Below are positions 1 through 9,054 of a DNA stretch of 59,457 nucleotides, piece after piece. The DNA is from Deltaproteobacteria bacterium. Lineage in GTDB: Bacteria > Myxococcota_A > UBA796 > UBA2385. The stretch lies in NCBI GenBank assembly GCA_018401435.1, contig JAGYJW010000041.1, forward strand, positions 1-59,457, written 5' to 3'. Position numbers and translations under genes: made by a program. Below the pieces are notes generated by a model. The model saw only the letters and a program-made list of their open reading frames with translations, searched no databases and was not told the origin of the DNA. Position 1 is the first letter of the stretch; the number at the start of each line of letters is the position of its first letter.

Positions 1-888
1 GCCAGCATCGACGCGGGGGTGGCCAGCTTCGACACCGCGCCCATCTACGGCTTCGGCCACTCCGAGCAGGTGTTGGGGCGGGCGCTGGCCGGCCGCACCG
101 ACGGGGTGCAGGTCTTCACCAAGGTGGGCCTGCGCTGGGACGACGACCGCGGCAGCCCCTTCTTCCAGACGGCGGGCCCAGACGGCAAGCCCGTCCAAGT
201 CTACCGGAATTTGCGCCCTGACTCCATTCGCACCGAGGTTGAGCGCAGCCTGGGCCGCCTGGGCCGGCCGGTCATCGACCTGCTGCAGATCCACTGGCCG
301 GATCCCAGCACCCCGGTGGAGGAGAGCCTGGGGGCCATGGCCCGCCTGGTGGAGGAGGGCAAGGTGCGGGCCATCGGGGTCAGCAATTTCGATGTGGAGG
401 GCCTGCGCCGCAGCCGCGCCGCCCTGGCCGACCGGGGCCTGCCCCTGGCCAGCGACCAGCCCCGCTATTCGCTGATGGACCGGCGCATCGAAGCCGAAGT
501 GCTGCCCTGGCTGCGCCAGAACAAGGTGGGCTGCCTGGTCTACTCCCCGCTGGAGCAGGGCCTGCTGACCGGAAAAGTAGGCCTGGAGAGGGTGTTTTTA
601 GAGGGGGATGGCCGCGCGGTGCACCCGGCCTTTCAGCCCGCCTTTCGCGCCGCGGTGCTGGAACGGCTGTCCCAGCTTGGCGACCTCGCTGAGGCCAAGG
701 GCGCCAGCTTCGGCCAGCTCGCCTTGGCCTGGTGCCTGCACCAGCCGGGCGTCAGCGCCGTGCTCGTCGGCGCCAGAACGGCTGGGCAAGCTGCTGAGAA
801 TGCGCGCGCTGCGCACATTGTCATGGATCTCGACGAGATCGCCCGCATCCGCGACCTCTTCGCGGATCTGCCTGCTCCGGGCCTGTAG
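1..888 (+). CDS. Aldo/keto reductase (5' end outside window)
   Basis: The reading frame is open from the first base, so the N-terminus lies upstream. The visible part starts at the AKR signature DTAPIYGFGHSE, which holds the catalytic Asp and Tyr. It continues with the catalytic-Lys strand (FTKVG) and the His region LLQIHWPDP, and ends with the cofactor-binding stretch VLVGARTAGQAAENA. Families of this fold reduce aldehydes or ketones with NAD(P)H in the cytoplasm. The length beyond the signature fits a normal AKR of about 310-330 residues. The substrate cannot be told. The gene stands alone, facing a convergent small membrane protein 12 bases away. Confidence 0.93.
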   Translation, partial: ASIDAGVASFDTAPIYGFGHSEQVLGRALAGRTDGVQVFTKVGLRWDDDRGSPFFQTAGPDGKPVQVYRNLRPDSIRTEVERSLGRLGRPVIDLLQIHWPDPSTPVEESLGAMARLVEEGKVRAIGVSNFDVEGLRRSRAALADRGLPLASDQPRYSLMDRRIEAEVLPWLRQNKVGCLVYSPLEQGLLTGKVGLERVFLEGDGRAVHPAFQPAFRAAVLERLSQLGDLAEAKGASFGQLALAWCLHQPGVSAVLVGARTAGQAAENARAAHIVMDLDEIARIRDLFADLPAPGL

Positions 889-900
889 CGGCCCGCCGGC

Positions 901-1083
901 TCAGGCCTCCTGGTCTTCGAGCAGGATGGTGCCCACCGCCGCGATTGCGGCGAAGGCCACGGCCGCGACGGCGCCGGAGATGTCGATGATTCCAACCACC
1001 AGGCAGCCGATGGCGAGCAGCACCCCGCCGACCGATGCGCTGGGCAGCGCGGCGCGGAGCTGGGCAAAGAAGGAGGCAGGCAT
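901..1083 (-). CDS. Small two-helix membrane protein, 60 aa
   Basis: This 60-residue protein begins MPASFFAQLR and is mostly hydrophobic. Two probable membrane segments lie at about residues 18-36 (GGVLLAIGCLVVGIIDI) and 38-54 (AVAAVAFAAIAAVGTIL), and it ends in an acidic tail EDQEA. The ATG follows a GGAG motif at good spacing, which fixes this start within a much longer open frame that is probably chance in GC-rich DNA. Its promoter would lie in the divergent space shared with the FGE-like gene at 1201. I do not recognise a family. Confidence 0.6.
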   Translation of the reverse strand: MPASFFAQLRAALPSASVGGVLLAIGCLVVGIIDISGAVAAVAFAAIAAVGTILLEDQEA

Positions 1084-1200
1084 GGAGACTCCAAGAGGGG
1101 ACCGGCGGGGGCTCCGGGTGGCCCCCGCAGGCTTCGGTGGGGCCCGGACAGGCCGCGGTGGCCGTGTATGTCTCGGTGTACGGCACGCGCAGGCCCGGAC

Positions 1201-2574
1201 ATGAGCCGACAGTGCCAGAAATCGCCGTGCTACCGTGCCGCCGTGCTGCTCTTGTGGACGCTTCTGCTGGCGACGGCCTGTACCGGCTCCGGGCCGGGCT
1301 CCGGGCCTGTTTTGACCGGACAGACCGAAGAAGGCCGGGCCAAGGCGGCGACACCGGCCGGCACCCCCCCCTGTACCGACGCCGATGGCGATGGTTTTGC
1401 CGACGCCTGGACCTGTCCGGGCCTGCCCCCGGAGATGGCCGACTGCGCCGACCAGGACCCCGCGGTGGGCCCCGATACCGAGCGCTTCGTGCCGGCGGGC
1501 CCCTTTCGCATGGGCGGCCGACCGGGTGAGGCCGGCCGCGACGAGCTGCCGATGCACGAGGTCCAGCTCTCGGCCTACTGCTTGGACCGCTTCGAGCTGG
1601 CGGCGGGGCCCTATGCCGCCTGGCTGGCCGCCCAGGGTCGGGTGCCAGAGGGGCCCGACGCCGCCAACCCCGACGCCGCCGGTCGGGTGGTGGATCCCCA
1701 GCGCCCGGCCGAGGGCCTCACCCGCCAGGAGGCCGCCGACTGGTGCGCCTCCCGTGGCCAGCAGCTGCCCACCGAGGCCCAGTGGGAGAAGGCCGCCCGA
1801 GGTGGCTGCGAGGGGGGCAGCGATCCGGCGCGCTGCGACGCCCAGGACGAGCGCGCCTACCCCTGGGGCCAGCAGGCGCCGAGCTGTGCCCGGGCCAACC
1901 ACCGGGTGACCGGCCCCCGGGGTCCCCAGCCCTGCGCCGAAGGCAGCCTGCCGGTGGCGGCCCTGCCCGATGGGGAGGGGCCCTATGGCCACCGCAACCT
2001 CGCGGGCAATGTGTGGGAGTGGACGGCCGATCGCTACCACCCCGCCGTCTATGGGCTGGGTCCGCGCACCGACCCCACCGGTCCGAGTTCCGGCGGTGTT
2101 TACACCATGAGAGGCGGCTCATGGAGCACGTTCTCAACGAATATGCGCCTCTCGAACCGCATGAGCGACCAGGTGATGGGGTCCGCGGTGGGCGTGCGCT
2201 GCGCCCGCAGCTTCAGCACCGGGCAGCCCGACCCCACGCCGGCGCTCGCCTGGGTCACCCTGTCGGGGCGGGTGGACCGGGAGGACGGCGCCCCCCTCGT
2301 GGGCCGCGCCCTCTATGTGACCGCCTTTGACCTCGCGGACCTGGATCCCCGCACCGGGCGTTTGCGCCTCAACGGCCTGGTGGCCACCGGCGCCACGGTG
2401 CACCCCCGCGCCGGCCACGCCTTCGCCTTTCCAGCGCAGAAGTGGCTGCAGCCCGTGCAGGCGGTGCTGGACGCCCTCTCAGCCCAAGATCTGCGGTGGA
2501 CGCGGGAGGATGGCGATCTGACCCTTCAGGCCGAGGTCTTCGGGCAGCCCATCCTGCTGCACCTGAGCGCCTGA
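1201..2574 (+). CDS. Formylglycine-generating-enzyme-like (SUMF1) lipoprotein
   Basis: A signal peptide with lipobox LLATAC predicts an exported lipoprotein; the ATG at 1201 puts that signal at the N-terminus, so the longer upstream frame is not used. A short Asp-rich stretch (DADGDGFADAW) is followed by a SUMF1/FGE-sulfatase domain at about residues 95-340. Seen motifs are FVPAGPFRMGG, QLPTEAQWEKAARGG, GNVWEWTADRY and TMRGGSWS, ending GVRCARS. About 110 further residues (WVTLSGRVDREDG onward) form a C-terminal domain I do not recognise. True FGEs oxidise a sulfatase cysteine. Secreted lipoprotein members mostly have unknown roles, so enzymatic FGE activity is doubtful. The sulfatase-fold gene at 9712 lacks the cysteine that FGE would modify. 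Confidence 0.85.
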   Translation: MSRQCQKSPCYRAAVLLLWTLLLATACTGSGPGSGPVLTGQTEEGRAKAATPAGTPPCTDADGDGFADAWTCPGLPPEMADCADQDPAVGPDTERFVPAGPFRMGGRPGEAGRDELPMHEVQLSAYCLDRFELAAGPYAAWLAAQGRVPEGPDAANPDAAGRVVDPQRPAEGLTRQEAADWCASRGQQLPTEAQWEKAARGGCEGGSDPARCDAQDERAYPWGQQAPSCARANHRVTGPRGPQPCAEGSLPVAALPDGEGPYGHRNLAGNVWEWTADRYHPAVYGLGPRTDPTGPSSGGVYTMRGGSWSTFSTNMRLSNRMSDQVMGSAVGVRCARSFSTGQPDPTPALAWVTLSGRVDREDGAPLVGRALYVTAFDLADLDPRTGRLRLNGLVATGATVHPRAGHAFAFPAQKWLQPVQAVLDALSAQDLRWTREDGDLTLQAEVFGQPILLHLSA

Positions 2575-2620
2575 GCGCGGGCCAACCGGAAGGCTCAACA
2601 TGCAACACCTGACACCTATT

Positions 2621-3655
2621 TTATTCCAGGTGGATGCCCAGGGCCGCCAGGCGGGCGCGCAAGGCCGGGAGCTTGTCGGGGGAGACCAGCACCCCGGGCC
2701 CATCTTCGATGCGGCTGCCCAGCAGCGGGCCGGCGACCGGGTCGCGGCGCAAGGCGGCGAAGAGGTCATCGGACAGGGCCACCTGGAGCTGGGGCCGGAC
2801 GGGCACCGGGGCGTCCAGGGCGGCGGCCCGCACGGCGGCTTCGACCGCGCCGGGCAAGGGCCCCACGCAGCAGGCTTGCAGCACCGACAGCAGGGCCGCC
2901 GGATCGCTGCAGCGGACCGCCCGGAGCCGCCAGCACAGGCCGCTGTCGGGGGATTCGATGCGCTCCCCCACCCGGTCCAGCAGGGCGCGCAAGGGCAACA
3001 CGTCGGCGCCTTCGGCCACCTTGAGCAGGTCGCCCTCGGCCCTGAAGCGGGCCTGCGGGGACAGGCTGGCGGGCAAGCGGCGGGCACCCTCCGGGGCGGG
3101 CCCGGAGAGCAGCGAGAACTGGCCGTCCACCTCCACGATGCTGGCCCCTGTCCACAGGGTCACCCGGGCGGCCGACCGCCCCCACTCGCGCAGGCTGTCG
3201 CGCACCCCGCCGGGCAGGCCGTAGCGGGCCAGCTCGGCCAACCAGCCCGCCGCGTCGGTGCAGCCCACCTCCAGGTCCCGGCGCAGGCCCTCGGCGCTCA
3301 GGCGGTGGCGGTGCACCACGTCGCCGTCCACATAGGGGGCCAGGCGGCACAGGCGGCCATAATCCCGCGCCGAGATCTCGCCCGGGGCCACCAGGATCTC
3401 CAGATCCGAGGTGACCAGCACGCCATCGCTGCGGTGGCCCGCCGCAGCCGGCAGACGCAGCGCCCGCAGGCCCTCGGCGTCGCGGTCGGCCTCGGCCAGA
3501 CCCAGGCGCTGGAGCAGATCCCCTGCCCCTTGCAAGGCACGCCGCAGATCCCCTGCACCGGCGGGCAGGCCCAGGGGCTCGCGGGCAGCCCTTGCGGGCC
3601 CCTCCAAGGCCTCGGCCAGGGCCTCTATCCCCAGCCAGCGGGGCTCCACGGCCAC
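2621..3655 (-). CDS. Helicase-C3 / XPB-like domain protein, C-terminal part
   Basis: The part DGVLVTSDLEILVAPGEI, then LSAEGLRRDLEVG and GLPGGVRDSLREWG, matches the pattern of the helicase-conserved C-terminal domain 3 (XPB/Ssl2-like) family. In that family a 'vqpDLeivvpp' strand is followed by helices and a 'vr..i.eWa.r.G.v' segment. No helicase ATPase motifs are visible, so this is the stand-alone domain protein often found in Actinobacteria and Myxococcota, of unknown function. The frame opens at about 3655 only because of frameshifts: recognisable N-terminal sequence continues upstream in other frames to about 4302. The C-terminus (PALRARLAALGIHLE) looks intact. Confidence 0.6.
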   Translation of the reverse strand: MAVEPRWLGIEALAEALEGPARAAREPLGLPAGAGDLRRALQGAGDLLQRLGLAEADRDAEGLRALRLPAAAGHRSDGVLVTSDLEILVAPGEISARDYGRLCRLAPYVDGDVVHRHRLSAEGLRRDLEVGCTDAAGWLAELARYGLPGGVRDSLREWGRSAARVTLWTGASIVEVDGQFSLLSGPAPEGARRLPASLSPQARFRAEGDLLKVAEGADVLPLRALLDRVGERIESPDSGLCWRLRAVRCSDPAALLSVLQACCVGPLPGAVEAAVRAAALDAPVPVRPQLQVALSDDLFAALRRDPVAGPLLGSRIEDGPGVLVSPDKLPALRARLAALGIHLE

Positions 3656-4302
3656 GTACTGGGGTGGCGGCGCGGCTGGCCAGCAGGGCAGCCAGACCGG
3701 TATCGGGTCGCGCAGGTTGCGCAGGGCCGCGTCGGGGCGCCCACCAGCAGGTCAGCCTGGGGCCGCAGCAGGCCACGCCGCGTTGGGCCACGGCCAATGC
3801 AAGCTCCCAGCGCGGCGTGTCTTCACCCAGGGAGGCGAGCCGGTGGCGCTCGTCGTCCTTGCGCAGGCTGCCGTCCTGGTTTCTGCCCGCAGGGAGGCCT
3901 CGACCGCGGCAACGACGACAACGGCGTCAGCGTGCATCCGCTGGGGGACGGGTCGCCGTGCCTTCGTCGCTGCGGGCGCCTTGCAGCAAGGGCAGATCCG
4001 CGCCAGCGCCGGGTTGGGCCGGCAGCGCCCACGCGAGGCCGGGGATCGATGATGGCCCCGGCCGGCGGTCGCCCTGGGGGAGCACCGCGCCCACCCGCCA
4101 CAGCAAGGCCTCCGCATCGGCCACCAGGCCCTGCAAGGCAGGGGCGACGGGCCCGCCCGCGCCGCCCCCAGCGCCAACTTCTCGACGCGGTGCGGTCAGC
4201 CGCCGGCAGGGCAGCCACCGCCAGCACCACCGCCGGATCGTCCACCCGCGCTGGATCGACCAGCATCGCGTCGCGAAGCTCCGGCAGGTAGGCCGCCACC
4301 AC
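3656..4302 (-). pseudogene. N-terminal part of the helicase-C3-like protein, frameshifted
   Basis: Protein-like segments continue the gene at 2621-3655 but in changing frames: VVAAYLPELRDAMLVDPARV near the start, ALQGLVADAEALLWRVGAVL in the middle, then LRKDDERHRLASLGEDTPRW and ELALAVAQRG. The 'G.LrK.D.rrLa' pattern is what this family has before the C3 domain. At least three 1-base shifts are needed to join them. A tandem GTG at 4302 is the first plausible start, 47 bases after the stop of the upstream lipoprotein gene. Whether this is decay or sequence error cannot be told from the sequence alone; the wider pattern favours error. Confidence 0.5.
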
Positions 4303-4348
4303 CGCCGCCGCGCGGCTGCTTGAAGTCGGCGGGCTCAGCGCCCCGCCC

Positions 4349-4927
4349 TCAGTTGCCGGCCTTGATGGCGCGGAAGGTGGCTTGGGTCCAGCAGTCGATG
4401 GTGTTGTTCCGGTCGCCGTCCACACCAATATAGGCGAAGCCGCGGATCTCGTACTGGTTCTCGACCACGGGATGCTCGAAGACATGGCCGCCAAAGGTCA
4501 CATGCAGCGTGTATTCACGGTAGTCGCGCTGCCCGGTGAAGACGATGCCGCCCAAGCTGTCCTGCAAGCCCCAGTAGCGGGTGTCGTCCACCCGGAATTC
4601 CGCATAGAGCGTGTCGGGCACCCGGCCGTCAATCACCATCGCGCCGTCCAGGAACTCGAGGTCGTCGGCCGACAGCCCCTCGTAGTCGCACTCGACGGCG
4701 TTGTAGCGCTCCTCGCCAAAGGACACATTCCAGCTGCCCAGCACCGCGGGCACATTGCCGGTGTCGCCCCCGGGCCCATCCACGTCACTGCAATCATCCC
4801 CCGAAGCCCCCGCGGGTGCCGCGCTGTCGCCGTCGTCCCCCTTGCAGGAGGAGGTGGCCAGCAAGGCCGAGAGGAGCAGCCCGAAGCGCCAGGCGCTGCG
4901 GGGGCCGATGGATGGGGTGCCGGACAT
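4349..4927 (-). CDS. Lipoprotein, unknown function
   Basis: The start at 4927 gives MSGTPSIGPRSAWRFGLLLS followed by lipobox LLATSSC, so a lipid-anchored exported protein is expected. A Gly/Asp/Ser-rich linker of about 35 residues leads to a compact domain of about 120 residues rich in beta-type sequence (VLGSWNVSFGEERYNAVECD, YTLHVTFGGHVFEHP, FAYIGVDGDRNNTIDCW). The shape suggests a lipocalin-like or small beta-sandwich fold, but no family is recognised. It lies just upstream of the helicase-C3-like gene in the same direction. Confidence 0.7.
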   Translation of the reverse strand: MSGTPSIGPRSAWRFGLLLSALLATSSCKGDDGDSAAPAGASGDDCSDVDGPGGDTGNVPAVLGSWNVSFGEERYNAVECDYEGLSADDLEFLDGAMVIDGRVPDTLYAEFRVDDTRYWGLQDSLGGIVFTGQRDYREYTLHVTFGGHVFEHPVVENQYEIRGFAYIGVDGDRNNTIDCWTQATFRAIKAGN

Positions 4928-5012
4928 GAGACCTCCAGCGCGACGGGGCGCGAGACCCCGGCAGGGTAGCACCGACCGGCCCCGCTTTCAGGCCAGGCCG
5001 CCCCCCTCGCCC

Positions 5013-5633
5013 TCAGCCCCAGGGCCGTGGCGGGAGGATCTCGATGACCACGCGGCGGTTGCGCGCCTTTTCGGCAGAGGTGTCCCCGACCTCGCGGGGG
5101 GACAAGGCCCCCCGACCCAGGGGGCTGAGGCGCGCGGGCGGCACCCCGAAGCGGTCGCTCAGCGCCGCCGAGACGGCGCGGGCCTGCAGGGTGGAGAAGG
5201 CCTGCAGATCCGGGGCCAACCCGGCCCGCTGGCTGTCCAGGGGCTGGTCGTCGCTGTGGGCCACTACCTGCACCACCACCTCGGGATGCAGCAGCAGGGC
5301 CGTCGCCAGCAGGTCCAGCACCATCATGGCCTCGTCCCGCAGGCTCAAGCCATCTCGCCCAAAGAGCAGGTCAGAGGGGATGATCGCGGCCACAACCCCC
5401 GCATCCTGCACCAGCTCGACCTCGGTGCCGGCCAGCACCTGGGTCAGCTCCAGGTAGACCCGGCTGGGGCCGGTGGCCGCCTCGCAGCGGCGGGCCTCGG
5501 CCTGCAGGGTCTCCATGCGCGTGCGGGCCGCCAGGACCTCGCCTTCGAGCTGCGCGACCATGCGGGCGCTCACCCGGGGGGTGGCGCAGGCGGCCAGGCC
5601 AAGGGCCAGCGCCAGCGGGCGGGCCCCGGTCAT
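5013..5633 (-). CDS. OmpA-family peptidoglycan-binding lipoprotein
   Basis: A short signal peptide (MTGARPLALALGLAAC) ends at a Cys typical of a lipobox. Next comes a probable coiled coil at about residues 22-50 (RMVAQLEGEVLAARTRMETL), then an OmpA C-terminal-like domain at about 75-203. Its landmarks are ALLLHPEVVVQVVAHSDDQP, LQARAVSAALSDRFGVP, RLSPLGRGALSP and KARNRRVVIEIL. Such domains bind the peptidoglycan diaminopimelate and tie the outer membrane to the wall. The ATG overlaps the corrected stop of the exonuclease gene (ATGA), so the two genes are translationally coupled. Confidence 0.85.
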   Translation of the reverse strand: MTGARPLALALGLAACATPRVSARMVAQLEGEVLAARTRMETLQAEARRCEAATGPSRVYLELTQVLAGTEVELVQDAGVVAAIIPSDLLFGRDGLSLRDEAMMVLDLLATALLLHPEVVVQVVAHSDDQPLDSQRAGLAPDLQAFSTLQARAVSAALSDRFGVPPARLSPLGRGALSPREVGDTSAEKARNRRVVIEILPPRPWG

Positions 5634-6504
5634 CGCTGGGGCACCCAGGGCGGCGGGTCCAGATTCCAGTCGCCGGGCCCCTGGCTGCGGGGGTTGGTGC
5701 GGGATCGGATGAGGCGCGCACCCGCAGCCAGCGGCTGGCCCAGCGCTTGACGCTATCGGGAAAGCGGGGCTTCCAGCGGCCCTCCTGGCGGACCAGGGCG
5801 ATGGTCATCCACTGCAGGTGGTCGGGGTGGGCCTCGACCGCGTCGCCGGCGTGGGGGCCAGCGGCAAAGATGGGGCGGCCGCTCATGCCCAGGCGGATGT
5901 GGCCGGTGTCCGGGGGCGGCCCGATGGCGTCGGCCCAGTCCACAAAGGCGTCGAAGTCCTCGGGGGCGCTCTTGCGGCGGCACAGCTCGATCAGCGCGCG
6001 GCCGCAGGCCTCGGCGTCGTGGGTGGCCCGGTGGGCGGTGTCCAGGGGCACACTCAAGGCCGCGCAGACCTTTTCGAGCTTGTGGGAGTCCAGCTCGGGC
6101 AGCAGCCGCTGGGACAGGGGCAGGGTGTCCACCTCGGCCGCGGTGCCCGGCCACTCTCGGCCGCAGCGCCGCAGCTCCGCCCGCAAGAAATTCAGGTCGA
6201 AGTTCAGGTTGTGGGCGACCAGGATGGCGCCGTCCAGGGCCTTGACCACCCGATCGGCGACCTCGCCAAAGAGCGGGGCGTCGGCCACGTCGTCGTCGGT
6301 GATGCCGCTGATCTTGCTGGCGATCCGCGGGATGGGGATCTCGGGGTTGATGAAGAAGCCCGTGGCCTTCACCGAATCCACCCGGCCATCGGGGGCCAGC
6401 GACAGCTCGACGGCGCCGAATTCGATGACCCGATCCCCATCAAAGGGGTTCAACCCGGTGGTCTCGGTGTCGAAGGCGACGATTCGACGGTCCTTCCAGC
6501 GCAT
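5630..6504 (-). CDS. DEDDh 3'-5' exonuclease (DnaQ-like), frameshift near the C-terminus
   Basis: The start MRWKDRRIVAFDTETTGLNP carries exonuclease motif I (DTETTG). Motif II is LVAHNLNFDLNFLRAEL, and motif III is HRATHDAEACGRALIEL with the DEDDh His. This fits the RNase T/DNA polymerase III epsilon superfamily acting on DNA or RNA 3' ends. An extra C-terminal part (residues ~200-290) is not recognised. The literal frame runs on out of phase through the OmpA gene. A 1-base shift at about 5712-5722 restores TNPRSQGPGDWNLDPPPWVP and then QR-stop, with the TGA overlapping the OmpA ATG. That fit argues strongly that the shift is an error in the sequence or a very recent mutation. ATG at 6516 is an alternative start. 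Confidence 0.85.
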
Positions 6505-6541
6505 GGGCGCTCCCATTCCGGGCCCAGTCGGTCCTAACCGG

Positions 6542-7110
6542 TCAGCCGTCCAGCAGGGCGGACAGGGCCTGGCCGGCTGCGGCCTCGGCGGCGCCGCGGT
6601 GGGCCAGCCACTCGGCGTGGGCGTCAGGGCCCACCCGGTTGGCGATGCCGAGCACGGCCGCAAAGGGCAGGCCCAGGTCCGCACAGACCCGGGCGACGGC
6701 GCCGGCCTCCATATGCTCCACCGTCCACCCGCCGCCCTGGCTGGCGGTCAGGGCCGCCACCAGGGCGGCAGCGGTGCTGATCGCCTCCAGGGTGAGGACA
6801 TCGGCCAACGGAAGGCCCAGGCGGGCGTTCAGCGTCCTGTCGGCCTCCACCGGAATGGGCGCCAGCGGCGCATAGCCAAGGCCCAGGGCCACCGCGGCCT
6901 GACCCAGGCCCAGGCGCCGCGCGGCGATGGCCTGCCCCACCGGCGGCCCGCCGGGGTAGGCCCCGGCCGATCCCACCAGAAGCACGGCAGAGGGCGCATT
7001 CTGGGCCAGAATCCTTGCCATCGCGGCAGCGGCCCGCTGGGGACCCACCCCCAAGACCGCCCCGGGCGTCCGCCCAGCTCTGCTGCAACGGCCGCCACCA
7101 GCAGGATCAC
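6542..7110 (-). CDS. Futalosine hydrolase / nucleoside phosphorylase-like protein (one frameshift)
   Basis: The protein shows features of the MTA/SAH nucleosidase and futalosine hydrolase (MqnB) fold: an N-terminal strand VILLVAAVAAELGG, LLVGSAGAYPGG, and the purine/ribose region WTVEHMEAGAVARVCADLGL with FAAVLGIANRVG. Futalosine hydrolase acts in the alternative menaquinone pathway, but no other mqn gene is in the window. The N-terminal 17 residues are in another frame. A 1-base change in the G/C run near 7058-7066 joins them to AVLGVGPQRAAAA. The GTG at 7110 overlaps the corrected stop of the upstream membrane protein (GTGA). Read literally, this gene looks fused to that membrane protein; I consider the fusion false. 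Confidence 0.65.
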
Positions 7111-8032
7111 GACTGCGGACCCGCCGCGACGGCGACGGCGACGGCGGCCCTCGTCGGGGTCTCGGCGGCGGCGGCGGGCTTTCCGCCTTCGGGCTCGGGC
7201 GGGGCCTCGGGGGCGTCGTGTAGCGAACGGCGAGGTAGGCGACGCCGCCCACCAGCAGCATGCCCAGCAAGGCGGCGGGTAGGATCGCCTTGACCACCTC
7301 CTGCCAGTCATCGAGCGGGGTCACGCCATCGCGCAAGAAGATCGCCCACATGGCCAGAAAGGCCACGTCGCCCGCGAACTGCTCTGCGCCAGAGCGCACC
7401 TCGACCACCACGCCCAGGATGGACACCGCCGCGATCAGCGCCCAAATCAAGGCGGCCGGCGGCGGGGCCTCCACCACCTCCAGATCCAGGGTGCTGGCGG
7501 CCTCTCCCGACCAGTTGCTCACGTCGATGCGAATGGGGCCCGATCCGTTGAATTCGAAGCGGTCCTGCAGATCTTCGCCCAGGCGGCTGCTGCGGCGTTC
7601 CGCGTCGGTGACGCCCTCGCCGCTGCCCGTGGCGATGGCGGGGCCCTGGCCCGCGTCGGCCCGCTTGATGGTGCCCGAGGCGGCCTGCTCCCAGCCCTCG
7701 CCCCGCACCCGCAGGCTGTAGGCGGTGCGATCGCTGGACGGGTCGTCGGTCTTTTCGCCCAGGGTCGCGGTCACCAGCAAGGCGTAGCCGGGCGGCAGGT
7801 CCAGGGTGGTCGTGTCCACCACCGGGCTGACCTTGGACACGTGCACGCCCGCGACCTCGGGGCCGGGATGGGCCGGTGCGAGCACCTTCCAGGCCACATA
7901 GGCCGGCATGGCGGCCGCCAGCAGCAAGGTGGGAAGCACCAGCCAGTGGGATGCGCGCATCTCTTGCATGCGGCGCAGGCGCAGGCCTGCCACCAACAGG
8001 ATGACCGCGGCGATGATGAGGGCAGCAGCCAC
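7107..8032 (-). CDS. Multi-span membrane protein, unknown function (one frameshift)
   Basis: A GTG start at 8032 sits four bases after GGAGG. Helices at about residues 2-20 and 28-48 (WLVLPTLLLAAAMPAYVAW) precede an exported-looking domain of about 140 residues (KVSPVVDTTTLDLPPGYALL to STLDLEVVEAP). Three further hydrophobic helices follow (LIWALIAAVSILGVVVEV; DVAFLAMWAIFL; LLGMLLVGGVAYLAV). A 1-base shift near 7210-7223 gives a Pro/Glu/Ala tail (DAPEAPPEPEGGKPAAAAET) ending at a TGA that overlaps the next gene's GTG. No family recognised; the topology resembles a membrane-tethered sensor or chaperone-like domain. Confidence 0.65.
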
Positions 8033-8109
8033 AAGGCCTCCGATTTCGGCCGGACCCGTTAACCGCTTGGTGGCGACGGCGTCCCCCTGTCGCCCCGGAG
8101 CGACGCGCC

Positions 8110-9048
8110 ATGAGTGACGCAGACGGACCCCTGCCCTTCTCCCAGGCCTTCGACCTCGGAAAGCTGATCCAGGTCGGCACCGATCTGCTCAGCACCCGCA
8201 CCTTGCCGCTGGTGGTGGGCTCCACCCTGCTGCTCTTCCTCGACCTGTGCAGCGGCGGGGGCGGCCAGATGAACCTGCCCATGAACCCCTCCTCGGGCGG
8301 GGACGGCGAGGAAGCCCCTGCCGATCTCGACGGCGCCCTGCGCGCCCTCGAAGGCATGATGGACCAGGTCGATACCAGCGCCTTGCTGCTGATGGTGTTG
8401 GGGGCGGTCGGCTGCGGCCTGGTGCTCACGGTGATCCTGTGGCTGGTCAAGAGCTGGCTGTGGGCGGGCTGGCTGAAGATGCACGAGGACCTGATCGTCA
8501 AGGGCGACAGCGGCATCCCGGTGCTCTTCTCCGGCGGCGACCGCATGGTGCCGCTGGCGCTGTGGACCCTCCTTGCAGCCACCCTGCGCTTCGGCGTCTT
8601 CGTGGTCGCCGCCACGCCCGGCGTCGCCATCGTGCTGCTGGGCCTCGGAGACGGGCTGCAGGGCGGCATGAATGGCCTGCGCGACGCCCTCTTTGACGAG
8701 GGCACGCTGCTGACCCTCGCCCTGGGTTTGACCGTCAGCCTGCTGGGCAGCGTGGTCGCCTGGCTCTATGTCGAGCCCGGGCTGGTCTTCGGCGAGCGCG
8801 CGGTGGCCATTGGCGGCCTCGGGCCCCTGGACGCCTTGGAGCACAGCTGGGATCTGGCAGATGGAAACCGCATCTCCATCCTGGTCTTTGGCTTGGTGGC
8901 CGGCTTGATCTACGGCACGGGCTGGATGCTCTGCTGCGTGGGCATGGTGCCGGCGCGTGCGGTGGTGTCACCGGCCTTCACGCTGGGCTGGATGCGGGCC
9001 ACCCGAAACGACCGCGCCAGCTGGGCCAACAGGGCCGCGGCCACCTGA
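8110..9048 (+). CDS. Integral membrane protein with about six helices, unknown function
   Basis: The 312-residue protein has a cytoplasmic-looking N-terminus (MSDADGPLPFSQAFDLGKLI) and hydrophobic segments around residues 32-46, 98-117, 150-190, 205-225 and 255-280. It carries repeated small-residue glycine motifs. The layout (TLPLVVGSTLLLFLDLC; ALEHSWDLADGNR; FGLVAGLIYGTGWMLCCVGM) is reminiscent of DUF975/YciC-like or GDPD-membrane-domain proteins, in which a loop of the form 'aL..S..l.~gn' occurs between helices. That likeness is weak. It is transcribed away from the membrane protein at 7107-8032, with a 77-base divergent space between them. Confidence 0.7.
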   Translation: MSDADGPLPFSQAFDLGKLIQVGTDLLSTRTLPLVVGSTLLLFLDLCSGGGGQMNLPMNPSSGGDGEEAPADLDGALRALEGMMDQVDTSALLLMVLGAVGCGLVLTVILWLVKSWLWAGWLKMHEDLIVKGDSGIPVLFSGGDRMVPLALWTLLAATLRFGVFVVAATPGVAIVLLGLGDGLQGGMNGLRDALFDEGTLLTLALGLTVSLLGSVVAWLYVEPGLVFGERAVAIGGLGPLDALEHSWDLADGNRISILVFGLVAGLIYGTGWMLCCVGMVPARAVVSPAFTLGWMRATRNDRASWANRAAAT

Positions 9049-9054
9049 GCACCG

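Noticed and set aside
901..2040. Long minus-strand open frame of 379 codons opposite the FGE-like gene
   Set aside because: It is GC-rich shadow sequence; only its last 60 codons, with their own GGAG and ATG, look like a protein.
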